Source: a virus. From it: DNA of 28,150 bases. The notes under the pieces are model-generated. The model did no database searches. It was not told the DNA's origin and worked only from the letters and a program-made list of their open reading frames with translations. The stretch is taken from positions 1-28,150 of IMG/VR virus record IMGVR_UViG_3300030333_000820; one strand, given 5' to 3'. Below are positions 8,701-16,766 of the stretch, one piece after another. Within the stretch, counting starts at the first letter, position 1; each line of letters opens with the position of its first letter. The position numbers and the translations under genes are program-made.

Positions 8701-11700
8701 GCACTGAAGAGGGTATGGAGATGCTTAGAGAACATATGTCTAAGCCTACAGAAAAAACTACCAAAGATATTGTAGAAAATTTAGACCAAATACCACTTAG
8801 AGAAACATTTAATATACTTAGAGATGCTAAGCAAGAAGGGTTGGCTCAAAAGATTTATGAAAAGATTTTAAAAGTAAATGCTGAGGTTACTGAAAACCTA
8901 GCGGCAGAAGGTGAAATACCAAGAGAACAAGAACTTCAGATAAAAAAACAGAATGCAGATTATGAAGGTGTAATAGAACGTATGGGTAAGTTATTCCCAG
9001 ATGGTTCAATAGGAGCGTATCTTCATAAGTTTTCTCGTGATTATCGGATGCAAGCCCTGCGTAATTATGTAGTTAATAGATTAACAAGACCTCAAGTTGA
9101 TAATAGTGCATCATCAAGAATGAGACCTTGGGAAGTTGGATTGCAATTACCCAATAAGAAAACAGAAGTATTGTCCAGAAAAGAAGGTCAAGATGTATTC
9201 TTTTTAGATGATGGGTTTAAAGAGTTAAGAATTAAGGATGAAATCTTCGGCAAGGATAGGATGACACTTGGTAAACTTTGGGATATAGTTCAAAATAACT
9301 ATAAAGGTTATGAAAATTTCCAAGGTCAGATTAACGATATACTTACTGCTGTTGTTATGCGTGTTCCTATGGATTCAATAAGTGGTGCACACGGACTAAA
9401 GTTTGGTGGTTTTACTGGTATAAAAGGTATGGGTTCTTTATTACATCCCAGAACTATGAGAGCTCTAGGTGGTGCTGATTTAGATGGAGATAAGGCAACT
9501 ATATTCTTTGGTGGTGAGTCTAATGGCTTTAAAAAATCCTGGCGTAAGATGTATGAAGGCTCTAAAGATGAGTATCTAAAAGATGGTGGCACTAGAGAAG
9601 CTCATAATAAAAATGAAATAGACCCTGTAACTGGAGAAGTTTATGCAGAGCAACTTGCTAAAAGGGACCCAGCATTAGAGATGGACCAGAAACACCCAGC
9701 GTCACAATATTCCCCTTTTTGGAGAGAGTATATGTCTAAAGGTGCTTATGAAGGTAGAGATATGCTAGGTGTAGCTGTTACTAGAAGAATGGCTATACTT
9801 GGTGCTTATAATTCTATTAGAGGGATGACATCTCCTGAAGGAAGACATTCAGAAAAGATAGTATTACATTATGATGAAGGTGGTAAAAGAAAATCTGTAG
9901 AGGATGAAATTATACTTACTAAAGATAAGTATAGCGTTCCTTATATGGCTAAGAACAGAGCTGGTGAATGGGTTAAGCGTAGAATTATATTTCAAGCTAA
10001 GAAATCAGAAAAAGATTTACAAAGGTTTAGAGAAATGGCTAGGGCGGCGATTGCTCTAGGTTCTGACCCTATGGATGAAGCTGGTCTAAAAGGTGAAAAG
10101 TTTGAACCTAAGATGTTAGATGCTTTATTTGAGTATAAGATTTATGATGTAGTTGGTAAGAATAGACTTGAACCAAACAAGCAGGAAATGAAATTGATGG
10201 GTCAAGGTTATCGTGATTATCTAAAACAAAAAAGTTTACATAAGAAATTTCTACACGTTAATAGCGTTCTTTATGGAAGAAACCATATGGAAGGCAGAAG
10301 ACATAGCTTTGCAGAAATACAAGCTGGAGCTAGAGTATTAGATTTTCTACCAAAAGAATCTAAGAATACATTTTTACCTCAATTAGCTGATAGGATTAAA
10401 GAACTTAACTGGTCTGATAGTATGTTTAAACACGTTAATGGGGATGTATTAAATAGAATATACTTTGAACATAAAGACTTAGTAAGAGATAGTGAATGGC
10501 TTAAAGATGCTATGGGACGCAGTACTCTAAAGACTGAAATGGGTGATTTCATACAAAAAGTTTTAGATGCTGAGTTATGGACTAGAGCTGGGCGTCAAAG
10601 AATAGGTGAGTTTAAAAAGACATTTGATGAGTGGATGCAAGATGGTGTTATTAAAATACCTTGGAACTACAGAGAAGCTGATTTTACTAGAGAAAGTGTT
10701 AGGTTAAACTTCCTTGAGAATGTAAATCTTAAAGCAGAAGATTTTCTTACTAATGATTTAAGTGATATGGCATCATTAAAAAGCATATCAGATGTTGCAA
10801 GAGGTATGGACCCTAGAAGAATATCAGATATACATTCTAAAGTTGATGAGATAAAATCTAAAACAGTATATATGGCAAGGAAACGTAGGGAAATGGATGA
10901 AGCCTTACGCAAAATGGCTGACTTGGAACACGTAAAGCTTGTAGGAGATGAAGGTCATAATGCTTTTAAAGAGATTCCAATCAAAAGAAACCTTAATTCA
11001 CAACTTAAAAAAGCCCGTGATGAGTTTGGTTTTAATGATAAAGCTAGTGCAATGAATGATAGAGTTGCAACGGATGCTTTAATAAGAAGATATAAAAAGA
11101 ATTTATCCCAGCAGGAAAAAGATTTATTTGATATGCTTTACATAGGTACTTTTAGCAAGGGTAATAGAAAAATGCTAGAAAGAATGCAGAAGATGGAGAA
11201 GGCTATGCAAGGCATAGAGGACCCTGAAGTAAGATTAGCATTCGAGCAATTAAAAAGGAATGCAATGAATACCTCCTTAATAAGAGAAGGAGTTAATAGT
11301 AAGGAGATTAGTGATGCCAATTTAAAGAAGTACTTTAGCAACTTTAATCAGTTAATTAAAAAGACTAGAGCCGAGTTGAATGATAGTCAAAAAGAATTAT
11401 TAATGCGTGAAGCTGATGGTAAAGAACCTATTACTAAGTTTATGGACAATGAAGGTAATGAAATTAAAGGTGAGTTTATTGATGCTAATCAAATTGGTGA
11501 GAAAGATATAAAATACCTTGATGAAATCAGACCATTTACTAGATTATATGAAGGTAAGGTTAGGGACCCTGAACTACGGAGATTGTATGATAGTCTTACT
11601 GAACACCTCGAACACTATCATAATATTGATAATATTAATCTAAATGGTTTCTTTAGAGGGATATTTAAAAAGAATATTAATGAAGCTACAAAGCTAGACT

Positions 11701-14525
11701 TACAACAACTTGATAGAATATTTAAAGATATGCGTGATGGTACTTGGTGGCGTAAAACTATGGACTGGATGACTGGTAAAGATAAGAATCCTCAAATTAA
11801 GAGAGCTTATTATTGGATGTTCCCTAAAGCCGTTGATAGAGATTTAATGCGTAACCCAGCTATGATGGAATGGGTTGAAGATGTTGGTCCATATAAAGAC
11901 CACTTAGGAAATACTTTTGAAAATGCCAGAACCGTAAGACCTACGTCAGTCATTGGGACCATACAACAACTTGCTCATAGAACGCAAGAACTTTCTATGC
12001 AAAAGTATGAAGAAGAATCTGCTAGATGGAGAGATGAACTTAGACCATATGTTTCAGCTCTTAAAGATGGTGACATCTTATTTGAAATAGCAGTGGCTAA
12101 GAGGGAAATGAGATATGTTAAGGACAAGTTAAGAAAGAAATATAAAGATAGCTCAAGTGACTATACTTCAAAAGAAATGCCTTATGTAGAGAATTGGAAT
12201 AAGGTTAAAAAAGAATATGAAGTATTAAAGAATAAGAATTATATCATTCCTCTTAAAGAAGGTAATATACAAAAGACAGGCGAACAGGTAATAAACTCTA
12301 TTGACAACTTAATAACTATAAACAATAGAAGAACACGGGATTGGTTAACGGGTAAATCTGAACACGTAAATAAGTGGTTAGATATATCCCAGAATAGCTC
12401 TGGAGAAATTACTTGGAAGGGTGTTGATAGATTAAGGAAAGAATTTCATAAGTATATTATGAAGACTGTACAAGAACAGAAGTCTATACCTATTGAAGAG
12501 ATAGGTGTTGATGGAATGAGACAAATCGTTAAAAGAATACAGATTAGTCAGGTTCCTAATAGATTACGTACTTGGGAGAGATTAAAAGAACTTAGAAAAA
12601 GTTTAGAGGTAACTCCATTTGATGAAACAGGAGACTTAGGTGCTGATTATTATTTCCCTCATATGTCTTTCAATAGAAAATCTGCTAAAAACAAGTTAAA
12701 AGGTGCTTTAAAAAAGATTGTAGATGACCCAGCACTAACCCCAGAAGAGGTAGCCAAAGAATCTAAAAAGATAATGCACCAGTATAAAAAGATGACTGGT
12801 GACTTTATGAGTAGGGATGAAATGGGTGACAATTTTAATGTTATGCAAGATGTACTTACTGCGATGGCTAATGGTAAAAGAAAGAAAGCTGAACACATAT
12901 TAAGTAATGATTTAAAACGTGTAGGTAATCAATTTAGTAGAGATGCTCACATAGGTGGTTGGGAATTAACCCCTGAAGCATATGAAGTTTATATGAAAAA
13001 CATTACTAACACATTCTATAAACAAGCTATGCAATTATCTGCAAGAACATCAATGCACAACTTCAATAATTCTTTCTATAAGAAGACTAAAGATGGAGAC
13101 CTTACTAACGCTTGGATGAAATTCTTTGAACTATATACTCAAAGTGCTATGGGTTATCCTACTCATATTCCTGAAAGAGTAATGAATGACCCTCTTATGA
13201 AGATAAAAGGTACAGCTTATAAATGGTTAGCTGATAGCACAGCTAAGAAAAGAATTAATAGGATAGGTAAAGCTCTTGGTATAGGACGTAAAGAGCTAGA
13301 AAGAATGAACCTAGATGAGAAAACGATTGATGAATTAAGTGGTATAGAATATACCCAGCTACAAGGCTGGGGTGCTTTGGAAGCTAAGTGGCAGTTATCA
13401 TCACTACTTGCTCACCCTAAGAGTTCTATTGCAAACTTATATGGAGGTACTGTACACACTTGGATTAGTACAGGATATGAAAACTTAAAGAACGCTAGGA
13501 ATTTTGATTACTTAAAGACTAATGTTAACCCTAAGTGGGGTAATATGAAAGATGTAGAAAGATGGCTACAATCTAAAGGTATCATTGAAGAATTTTTAGT
13601 TCACGAAGCAGGTTTAAATCCTCAATTAAAAGGTAAAAGAAATCAACAATTTATAAAGAACGCAATCGCTAAGATAAAAAGAGACCCTAACTTTAGTGAT
13701 GAAAGTTTCTTACAACTAGCCAGAAAACACGGAATTACGGACCGTGCGTTTGCCGCCGCAAGTTCATTTATGCGTGTCCCTGAAAGAATTTTAAGACGTG
13801 ATTCATTTATGGCTCATTATTTACAGGCAAAAGAATTATTTGGAGGTGCTATAAGAGATTTTGATAGCCCTTTTCTAATCAATTACGCTAAAAAAGGTGT
13901 AAAGGGTACACAATTCTTGTACTCAGCACCATTTAGACCAATGTTTACTAACAGTACTCTGGGTAGGGTGTTTAGTAGATTCCAACTATGGAGCTGGAAC
14001 TCTGTTCGTTTTAGGAATGACGTAATAAGACGAGCAAAAATTGCAGGATTCCGTGAAGGTACTCCTGAATTTGAATCTTTTCAAAGACTTGCACAAGCTG
14101 ATTTATTTATGCTAGGCTTATCTAATCTATTTATGTATAGTTTATTTGAAAGTTCACTTCCAGCTCCGTGGAACTGGTTCCAAGATACTGCTGATTGGCT
14201 AATGGGAGATGAAAAAGAGAGAGACAGGGCTTTCTTTGGTTCACCACTTGGTCCAATACAAGCTGTTACTCCACCCTCATTTAGACTCTTACCACCTATG
14301 TTTAAGTGGATGGTATCAGGAGATAGTAGTAGATTAACTGACTACTATTTATGGACTATACCACCATTTGGTAGACTCGTTAGAGATGTTGTAGGACCCG
14401 GGGGTATAATAGAGAACCCGTTTTACACAGTAACAAAATTTACAGGATTACCATTGATGCAAGCCGGTCAATTAATTAAACAAGAAAAACCTGAAGCACG
14501 GCGAGGAAGGTTCTTTTACGGATAA
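5745..14525 (+). CDS. Giant virion protein with double-psi beta-barrel RNA polymerase signatures
   Basis: A 2926-aa protein; ATG preceded by GGGGAG. The N-terminal 300 residues contain glycine-rich hydrophobic stretches as in ejection proteins. Residues about 820-900 look like the first barrel of a two-barrel RNA polymerase: SDGA at 821-824, K849, GKYAIH at 864-869, and SAVKQTGKR with K894 and K898. Residues 1206-1249 match the second barrel: R1206-V-P, 39 residues later ADLDGDK with D1245, D1247 and D1249, equivalent to the NADFDGD metal site of cellular beta'. LHP at 1233-1235 is also shared with beta'. A helical stretch (GRDMLGVAVTRRMAILGAYN) follows at about 1340. The remaining 1500 residues are charged and helical, ending in aromatic and hydrophobic segments (FSRFQLWSWNSVRFRND near 2745; LFMLGLSNLFMYSLFES near 2790). 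Known relatives in concept: crAss-like phage virion RNA polymerase, YonO and QDE-1. Packaging in the virion is inferred from gene position. Confidence 0.72.
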   Translation: MADPKEWSPKFDEEQIRGVIDQYVRYPELFNDRDDDIQALEDHAHYYRIPFARNKEHQEAFVSRTLKQFGQGWTEGFTTLPPPKFGIGREPEDTWEGIAHNLGHLSGFVGYLPGGKTLRKLGFLKTYSRIADGIRGKSAPMLAANAIQKRVNNSIEPILKDLPDWATSGIVPDMASGAFHLGTASAISSWTHGVDEMFHAAGFGAVAGGAFRGIGNLKGFGERISAGQLKPNGSPDFSKISAGQKFDLAMRTTAGMAFQGLPSTLQGATTEEQVYQYAMGAFFGFKEIPYQTRTSREFLAESIKEKYGPDPELSPKWDTLTKEMKEIVRKDFQETFQYSADGPSETSHVLFDILSNRGMNLKQIEDIAEQYRGAYEVDPVTGEVNQKTLSPKEVREYKEAYMKDPRFEDPQDLDMHIAEIQEVPGRLMGKNGYIDQVYPQISTVERIDRSNAIWKKWRSLQNEDAKPIPGAEQKIINFIENSYQQVLTESEKGWWRRWAETNRKQKWVEQIEVADGKVRVLEEKTNKLGNTKNLSQEPLIIEEGYRNEYERVNRGKKLPPEDQFFRVLDHIIYGNKEYDLSRAQRGISQQKMVEIRKRLDKAELERLDWDQLKEMADGEAARHMKKVRKAVAEKMWEDGYYYYGGKGDNKKMYFIKQHPSLVKNRGIYKTVLKNMAQVMRKKGVTDFRRKYTKDKNDWMETYGHIKDASKMYDKIYASNILYDLTMNGFSVRVKDLKKGLETVLNDKEFINDPKAFNKRQQIWFNSGLSANERPVIDYIRNNSVNRDISITDPNFKVGLFSEADGRKVKLTDGAEKYAEISDGAIIAREEVVDALNIDKGLPTSGKMNKSFIVAPDPKLGALLGKYAIHIASPELQRYMETNGIHMLMPKSAVKQTGKRLDMMGELYISPDFQDKKFDIEFNGQLFDVPVRSFRTIMSEITSEKFLKRQQVPKQMYSVLSQYGHKSIDPKVIADMFETLSGRAVNGTEEGMEMLREHMSKPTEKTTKDIVENLDQIPLRETFNILRDAKQEGLAQKIYEKILKVNAEVTENLAAEGEIPREQELQIKKQNADYEGVIERMGKLFPDGSIGAYLHKFSRDYRMQALRNYVVNRLTRPQVDNSASSRMRPWEVGLQLPNKKTEVLSRKEGQDVFFLDDGFKELRIKDEIFGKDRMTLGKLWDIVQNNYKGYENFQGQINDILTAVVMRVPMDSISGAHGLKFGGFTGIKGMGSLLHPRTMRALGGADLDGDKATIFFGGESNGFKKSWRKMYEGSKDEYLKDGGTREAHNKNEIDPVTGEVYAEQLAKRDPALEMDQKHPASQYSPFWREYMSKGAYEGRDMLGVAVTRRMAILGAYNSIRGMTSPEGRHSEKIVLHYDEGGKRKSVEDEIILTKDKYSVPYMAKNRAGEWVKRRIIFQAKKSEKDLQRFREMARAAIALGSDPMDEAGLKGEKFEPKMLDALFEYKIYDVVGKNRLEPNKQEMKLMGQGYRDYLKQKSLHKKFLHVNSVLYGRNHMEGRRHSFAEIQAGARVLDFLPKESKNTFLPQLADRIKELNWSDSMFKHVNGDVLNRIYFEHKDLVRDSEWLKDAMGRSTLKTEMGDFIQKVLDAELWTRAGRQRIGEFKKTFDEWMQDGVIKIPWNYREADFTRESVRLNFLENVNLKAEDFLTNDLSDMASLKSISDVARGMDPRRISDIHSKVDEIKSKTVYMARKRREMDEALRKMADLEHVKLVGDEGHNAFKEIPIKRNLNSQLKKARDEFGFNDKASAMNDRVATDALIRRYKKNLSQQEKDLFDMLYIGTFSKGNRKMLERMQKMEKAMQGIEDPEVRLAFEQLKRNAMNTSLIREGVNSKEISDANLKKYFSNFNQLIKKTRAELNDSQKELLMREADGKEPITKFMDNEGNEIKGEFIDANQIGEKDIKYLDEIRPFTRLYEGKVRDPELRRLYDSLTEHLEHYHNIDNINLNGFFRGIFKKNINEATKLDLQQLDRIFKDMRDGTWWRKTMDWMTGKDKNPQIKRAYYWMFPKAVDRDLMRNPAMMEWVEDVGPYKDHLGNTFENARTVRPTSVIGTIQQLAHRTQELSMQKYEEESARWRDELRPYVSALKDGDILFEIAVAKREMRYVKDKLRKKYKDSSSDYTSKEMPYVENWNKVKKEYEVLKNKNYIIPLKEGNIQKTGEQVINSIDNLITINNRRTRDWLTGKSEHVNKWLDISQNSSGEITWKGVDRLRKEFHKYIMKTVQEQKSIPIEEIGVDGMRQIVKRIQISQVPNRLRTWERLKELRKSLEVTPFDETGDLGADYYFPHMSFNRKSAKNKLKGALKKIVDDPALTPEEVAKESKKIMHQYKKMTGDFMSRDEMGDNFNVMQDVLTAMANGKRKKAEHILSNDLKRVGNQFSRDAHIGGWELTPEAYEVYMKNITNTFYKQAMQLSARTSMHNFNNSFYKKTKDGDLTNAWMKFFELYTQSAMGYPTHIPERVMNDPLMKIKGTAYKWLADSTAKKRINRIGKALGIGRKELERMNLDEKTIDELSGIEYTQLQGWGALEAKWQLSSLLAHPKSSIANLYGGTVHTWISTGYENLKNARNFDYLKTNVNPKWGNMKDVERWLQSKGIIEEFLVHEAGLNPQLKGKRNQQFIKNAIAKIKRDPNFSDESFLQLARKHGITDRAFAAASSFMRVPERILRRDSFMAHYLQAKELFGGAIRDFDSPFLINYAKKGVKGTQFLYSAPFRPMFTNSTLGRVFSRFQLWSWNSVRFRNDVIRRAKIAGFREGTPEFESFQRLAQADLFMLGLSNLFMYSLFESSLPAPWNWFQDTADWLMGDEKERDRAFFGSPLGPIQAVTPPSFRLLPPMFKWMVSGDSSRLTDYYLWTIPPFGRLVRDVVGPGGIIENPFYTVTKFTGLPLMQAGQLIKQEKPEARRGRFFYG

Positions 14526-14731
14526 TGCCTATTCCTAATCACTGTGGTGAATGTGATAAGCCAATGTCTAACAATGATAATTGGATGTGCGAAGCTTGTG
14601 CTAGAGAAGAAGCTAGACAACAAAGTATGGTATCCTCTAATAATACTGGAGTACCATTAAAAGATATTTTACCAAGTATGCAAGATGAAGACAAAGATAC
14701 TCAAAGAAGCGAAGAAGATAGCGAAGACTAA
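14525..14731 (+). CDS. Small C4 zinc-ribbon protein
   Basis: A 68-aa protein whose ATG overlaps the stop of the giant polymerase-like gene (TAATG). Four cysteines are arranged as C7-x2-C10 and C22-x2-C25, a zinc-ribbon knuckle pair. The C-terminal half is acidic and disordered (DEDKDTQRSEEDSED). Function is unknown. Tight coupling to the polymerase-like gene makes an accessory role for that protein possible, but this is inference. The 3' end overlaps the next gene by 47 bases. Confidence 0.6.
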   Translation: MPIPNHCGECDKPMSNNDNWMCEACAREEARQQSMVSSNNTGVPLKDILPSMQDEDKDTQRSEEDSED

Positions 14732-16223
14732 GTACCAAGACTTTAAGAATGCTTACGAACCGATTGAAATAACAACAACGGACGTAGTTTCTGGTGGTTT
14801 AATGGGTACTGCTGGTGCAATGACTGCACAAAAACAAGAAGCTGTTGATTTTACATCTGATGATAATATAGAAAGATTAAAGATGATGGCTACTGTAGGT
14901 GCATCAATGGTAGGTGGTGCTGTTGGTGCAAGAGCTTTTAAATCTGGATTTCAAAAACTTTCAAGAGGTGCAGTTTCAAGAGGACAATTTAGAGATACTG
15001 CTGTGTCTGAATTACGTAATAACTTACAAGGTGATTTTTTTCATAAGGTAGCTATTCCTTTTTATGGTGGCGGGAAAGCTATGCAAGGATTAAGTGCTCT
15101 TACTGAAACTTTAATGGGTATGGGAAGAAGTGCAAAGCGTTTAGTGGACCCTAGAATGTCCTATGCTAGTAATAAGTCTGGTATACCACAGTTCTTTAAG
15201 AATGATATATATACTTTTAAACATATGATGAAAGAAGCTGAAGACAATATAAACAATATTGATATGTCTCAGTTTAAGGGTATGTCAAAAAAGGCAGGTA
15301 TAGCGGCGTATAAAAAAGAAGTTGCTAAGAAAATGAAAGATGTTAACAAAGCAACTAAAATTCTACACAATAAAATAATAAATGATTATAGTAATAGTGT
15401 AATCTTTAAGGGTATGCCTAAAGAAGAACTTAGAAAATATGCTGATGATTTTGTTGAGCAAATATCATATGAGAATCTAATTAAAGGTATCCCCGGTAAA
15501 CCTAACTTATCCAAGGAAGCAATAGACAACTTAATATCTGTTCAAGGAAATCTTAAAGGTCCTGTAAAATTTATGCAGTTAAGTGAGAAAGGATTAAAAC
15601 AAGGTGGAGATGTACTAAGAGGCATACAATTTGACCACAGAGCCGCAAAATGGTTTGAAAAGGCAAATCTCGGGGAAACAAGTCCAGAAAAACTTTTACA
15701 AAACGCCAAATTAATTTTTGGTAAAAATTCGGTCCGGAAATTAAAGAATGGGGAAATACAAATTATATTTTCTCCGACAAGGAAAGGTAATATAGACTGG
15801 GGTGGCTATGCAGGTACCATTGTCATTGACCCTAAAAATCCCAGTCATATTACGATGATGGCAGATGATTTAAGAGACTTGTTTAGTATAAAGGGTGGTG
15901 AATATAATGTACTTAATATGAGCCCTGTAAGAAAAATTGCAATACCTGATGTTTTAAAGAAAGTGAAAGCTCCAACTAAAACAGCAGACACCTCAACTAA
16001 AAAATATAAACCACGTCCCAACGTAAAAGTTACAGACGAGATGTTGGATAGGGTCGCTAAAAAAGCGAATATGGCTAAAGGTGATATAGAAAATATGTTA
16101 GAATTAGCTGATAATTATACTAAGTATCACAAAGACTGGAAACTTACTGGTGATTTCGTAGCAAGTCGTCTGGGTGCTGGAGCAGGAATACTTGGTGTTT
16201 ACGCTTTAGCGTCAGAAGATTGA
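14685..16223 (+). CDS. Glycine-rich structural / virion-associated protein, unknown
   Basis: A 512-aa protein, last gene of the virion arm. The start at 14685 overlaps the zinc-ribbon gene; its ribosome site is weak (GCAAG), so translation may be coupled. Early hydrophobic glycine-rich segments (VVSGGLMGTAGAMTA near 35-50; MMATVGASMVGGAVGARAF near 68-86) and a short hydrophobic tail (GAGAGILGVYALASED) suggest membrane contact. The centre is helical and basic. Near residues 355-410 a beta-rich unit (QIIFSPTRKGNIDWGGY, then GTIVIDPKNPSH, then DDLRDLF) resembles domains in large phage virion proteins. Codon choice changes in part of this region. It is followed by a terminator hairpin. No enzymatic signature is seen. 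Confidence 0.6.
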   Translation: MKTKILKEAKKIAKTKYQDFKNAYEPIEITTTDVVSGGLMGTAGAMTAQKQEAVDFTSDDNIERLKMMATVGASMVGGAVGARAFKSGFQKLSRGAVSRGQFRDTAVSELRNNLQGDFFHKVAIPFYGGGKAMQGLSALTETLMGMGRSAKRLVDPRMSYASNKSGIPQFFKNDIYTFKHMMKEAEDNINNIDMSQFKGMSKKAGIAAYKKEVAKKMKDVNKATKILHNKIINDYSNSVIFKGMPKEELRKYADDFVEQISYENLIKGIPGKPNLSKEAIDNLISVQGNLKGPVKFMQLSEKGLKQGGDVLRGIQFDHRAAKWFEKANLGETSPEKLLQNAKLIFGKNSVRKLKNGEIQIIFSPTRKGNIDWGGYAGTIVIDPKNPSHITMMADDLRDLFSIKGGEYNVLNMSPVRKIAIPDVLKKVKAPTKTADTSTKKYKPRPNVKVTDEMLDRVAKKANMAKGDIENMLELADNYTKYHKDWKLTGDFVASRLGAGAGILGVYALASED

Positions 16224-16240
16224 TTCCTGTTAGTATCAAG

Positions 16241-16280
16241 AAATAAAAAAAGAAATGCCGATTGCTCGGCATTCCTCTTT
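16241..16280. terminator. Bidirectional intrinsic terminator between convergent arms
   Basis: Perfect 8-bp stem AATGCCGA (16254-16261) and TCGGCATT (16266-16273) with loop TTGC. On the - strand the stem is followed by TTTCTTTTTTTATTT; on the + strand by CCTCTTT. It lies between the last + gene (stop 16223) and the last - gene (stop 16288). Confidence 0.9.
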
Positions 16281-16287
16281 CGATACG

Positions 16288-16476
16288 TTAATCCATCAAC
16301 TTACCCATAGCTATGTAAAATAACTCTGGTGTAAGTCTCTTTAGATTACCCTCTTTGCACCGCCCTGCCATTCTATTGACAACGCATTTCAATTCGTACA
16401 GTATCTGGTCCATAGCCCCAGCTCCTAACTGTACACCGTGCTGTGCAAAAGCTTTCTTTATATCTGACTTAGTCAT
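16288..16476 (-). CDS. 62-aa protein with histone-fold-like pattern (tentative)
   Basis: Start ATG has TAGGAG seven bases upstream, so this is a real gene. The protein reads as a short helix (residues 3-13, with IKKA at 6-9), a turn with V15, a long helix (about 20-42), then K46-R47-L48-T49 and a final helix (ELFYIAMGKLM). Order and spacing resemble archaeal histones such as HMf: IKNA, then V, then about 32 residues to the R-K pair before the last helix. The KR-x-T...A ending also recalls histone H4. Similarity is weak and based on pattern alone; it could be an unrelated small helical phage protein. Last gene of the - arm, reading into the shared terminator. A hairpin lies in its leader. Confidence 0.6.
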   Translation of the reverse strand: MTKSDIKKAFAQHGVQLGAGAMDQILYELKCVVNRMAGRCKEGNLKRLTPELFYIAMGKLMD

Positions 16477-16503
16477 ACACTTCTCCTATCTTTTTATAAA
16501 GGT

Positions 16504-16537
16504 GGTAGAGGAGGGGAAAGGACACCCACCCTCTACC
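16504..16537 (-). promoter_or_regulatory. Leader hairpin upstream of the 62-aa gene
   Basis: GGTAGAGG at 16504-16511 pairs with CCTCTACC at 16530-16537 (8 bp, 18-base loop). It lies 27 bases before the ATG of the 62-aa gene, ahead of its ribosome site, so it may stabilise or regulate that message. Confidence 0.45.
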
Positions 16538-16552
16538 GAGTGCATCAAAACC

Positions 16553-16582
16553 CCTTAACAAGCTGAATAGGACCTGTTAAGG
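16553..16582 (-). terminator. Weak terminator-like hairpin after the MazG-like gene
   Basis: CCTTAACA (16553-16560) pairs with TGTTAAGG (16575-16582), 8 bp with a 14-base loop. On the - strand the stem is followed by GGTTTTG, a short U-run. It could partly terminate readthrough before the 62-aa gene. Confidence 0.35.
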
Positions 16583-16766
16583 ACAAACAAACACTACTAA
16601 CCTTTAATTCTAAAGAGGTTCTGGTGCCAACCATTTTATTCATTTGCCATTCTTTCATTTTTGGAAGCTGTTTCGCTAGGCATTATTGCCATCCTTGCTA
16701 TTCATCTTCCTCACTGAAGCAGACTTTGGTCTACAAACTTCAGACAAATTAGAACCTCTCTATTTC

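Larger units (their letters stand above)
16477..16766. other. 290-base hairpin-rich spacer without a convincing gene
   Basis: This spacer lies between the MazG-like gene and the 62-aa gene. Besides the two hairpins listed separately it holds a compound hairpin: CTGAAG 16714-16719 with CTTCAG 16738-16743, containing AGAC 16721-16724 with GTCT 16729-16732 and loop TTTG. An imperfect AACCTTTA...AGAGGTT hairpin is near 16600-16621. On the - strand only very short ATG readings exist (9 to 29 codons), without persuasive ribosome sites. I see no tRNA. A non-coding RNA or a structured untranslated leader is possible. Confidence 0.5.

Noticed and set aside
16355-16558. 67-aa + strand frame opposite the 62-aa gene
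   Set aside because: Antisense to a gene with a strong ribosome site; no ribosome site of its own and it lies beyond the + strand terminator.
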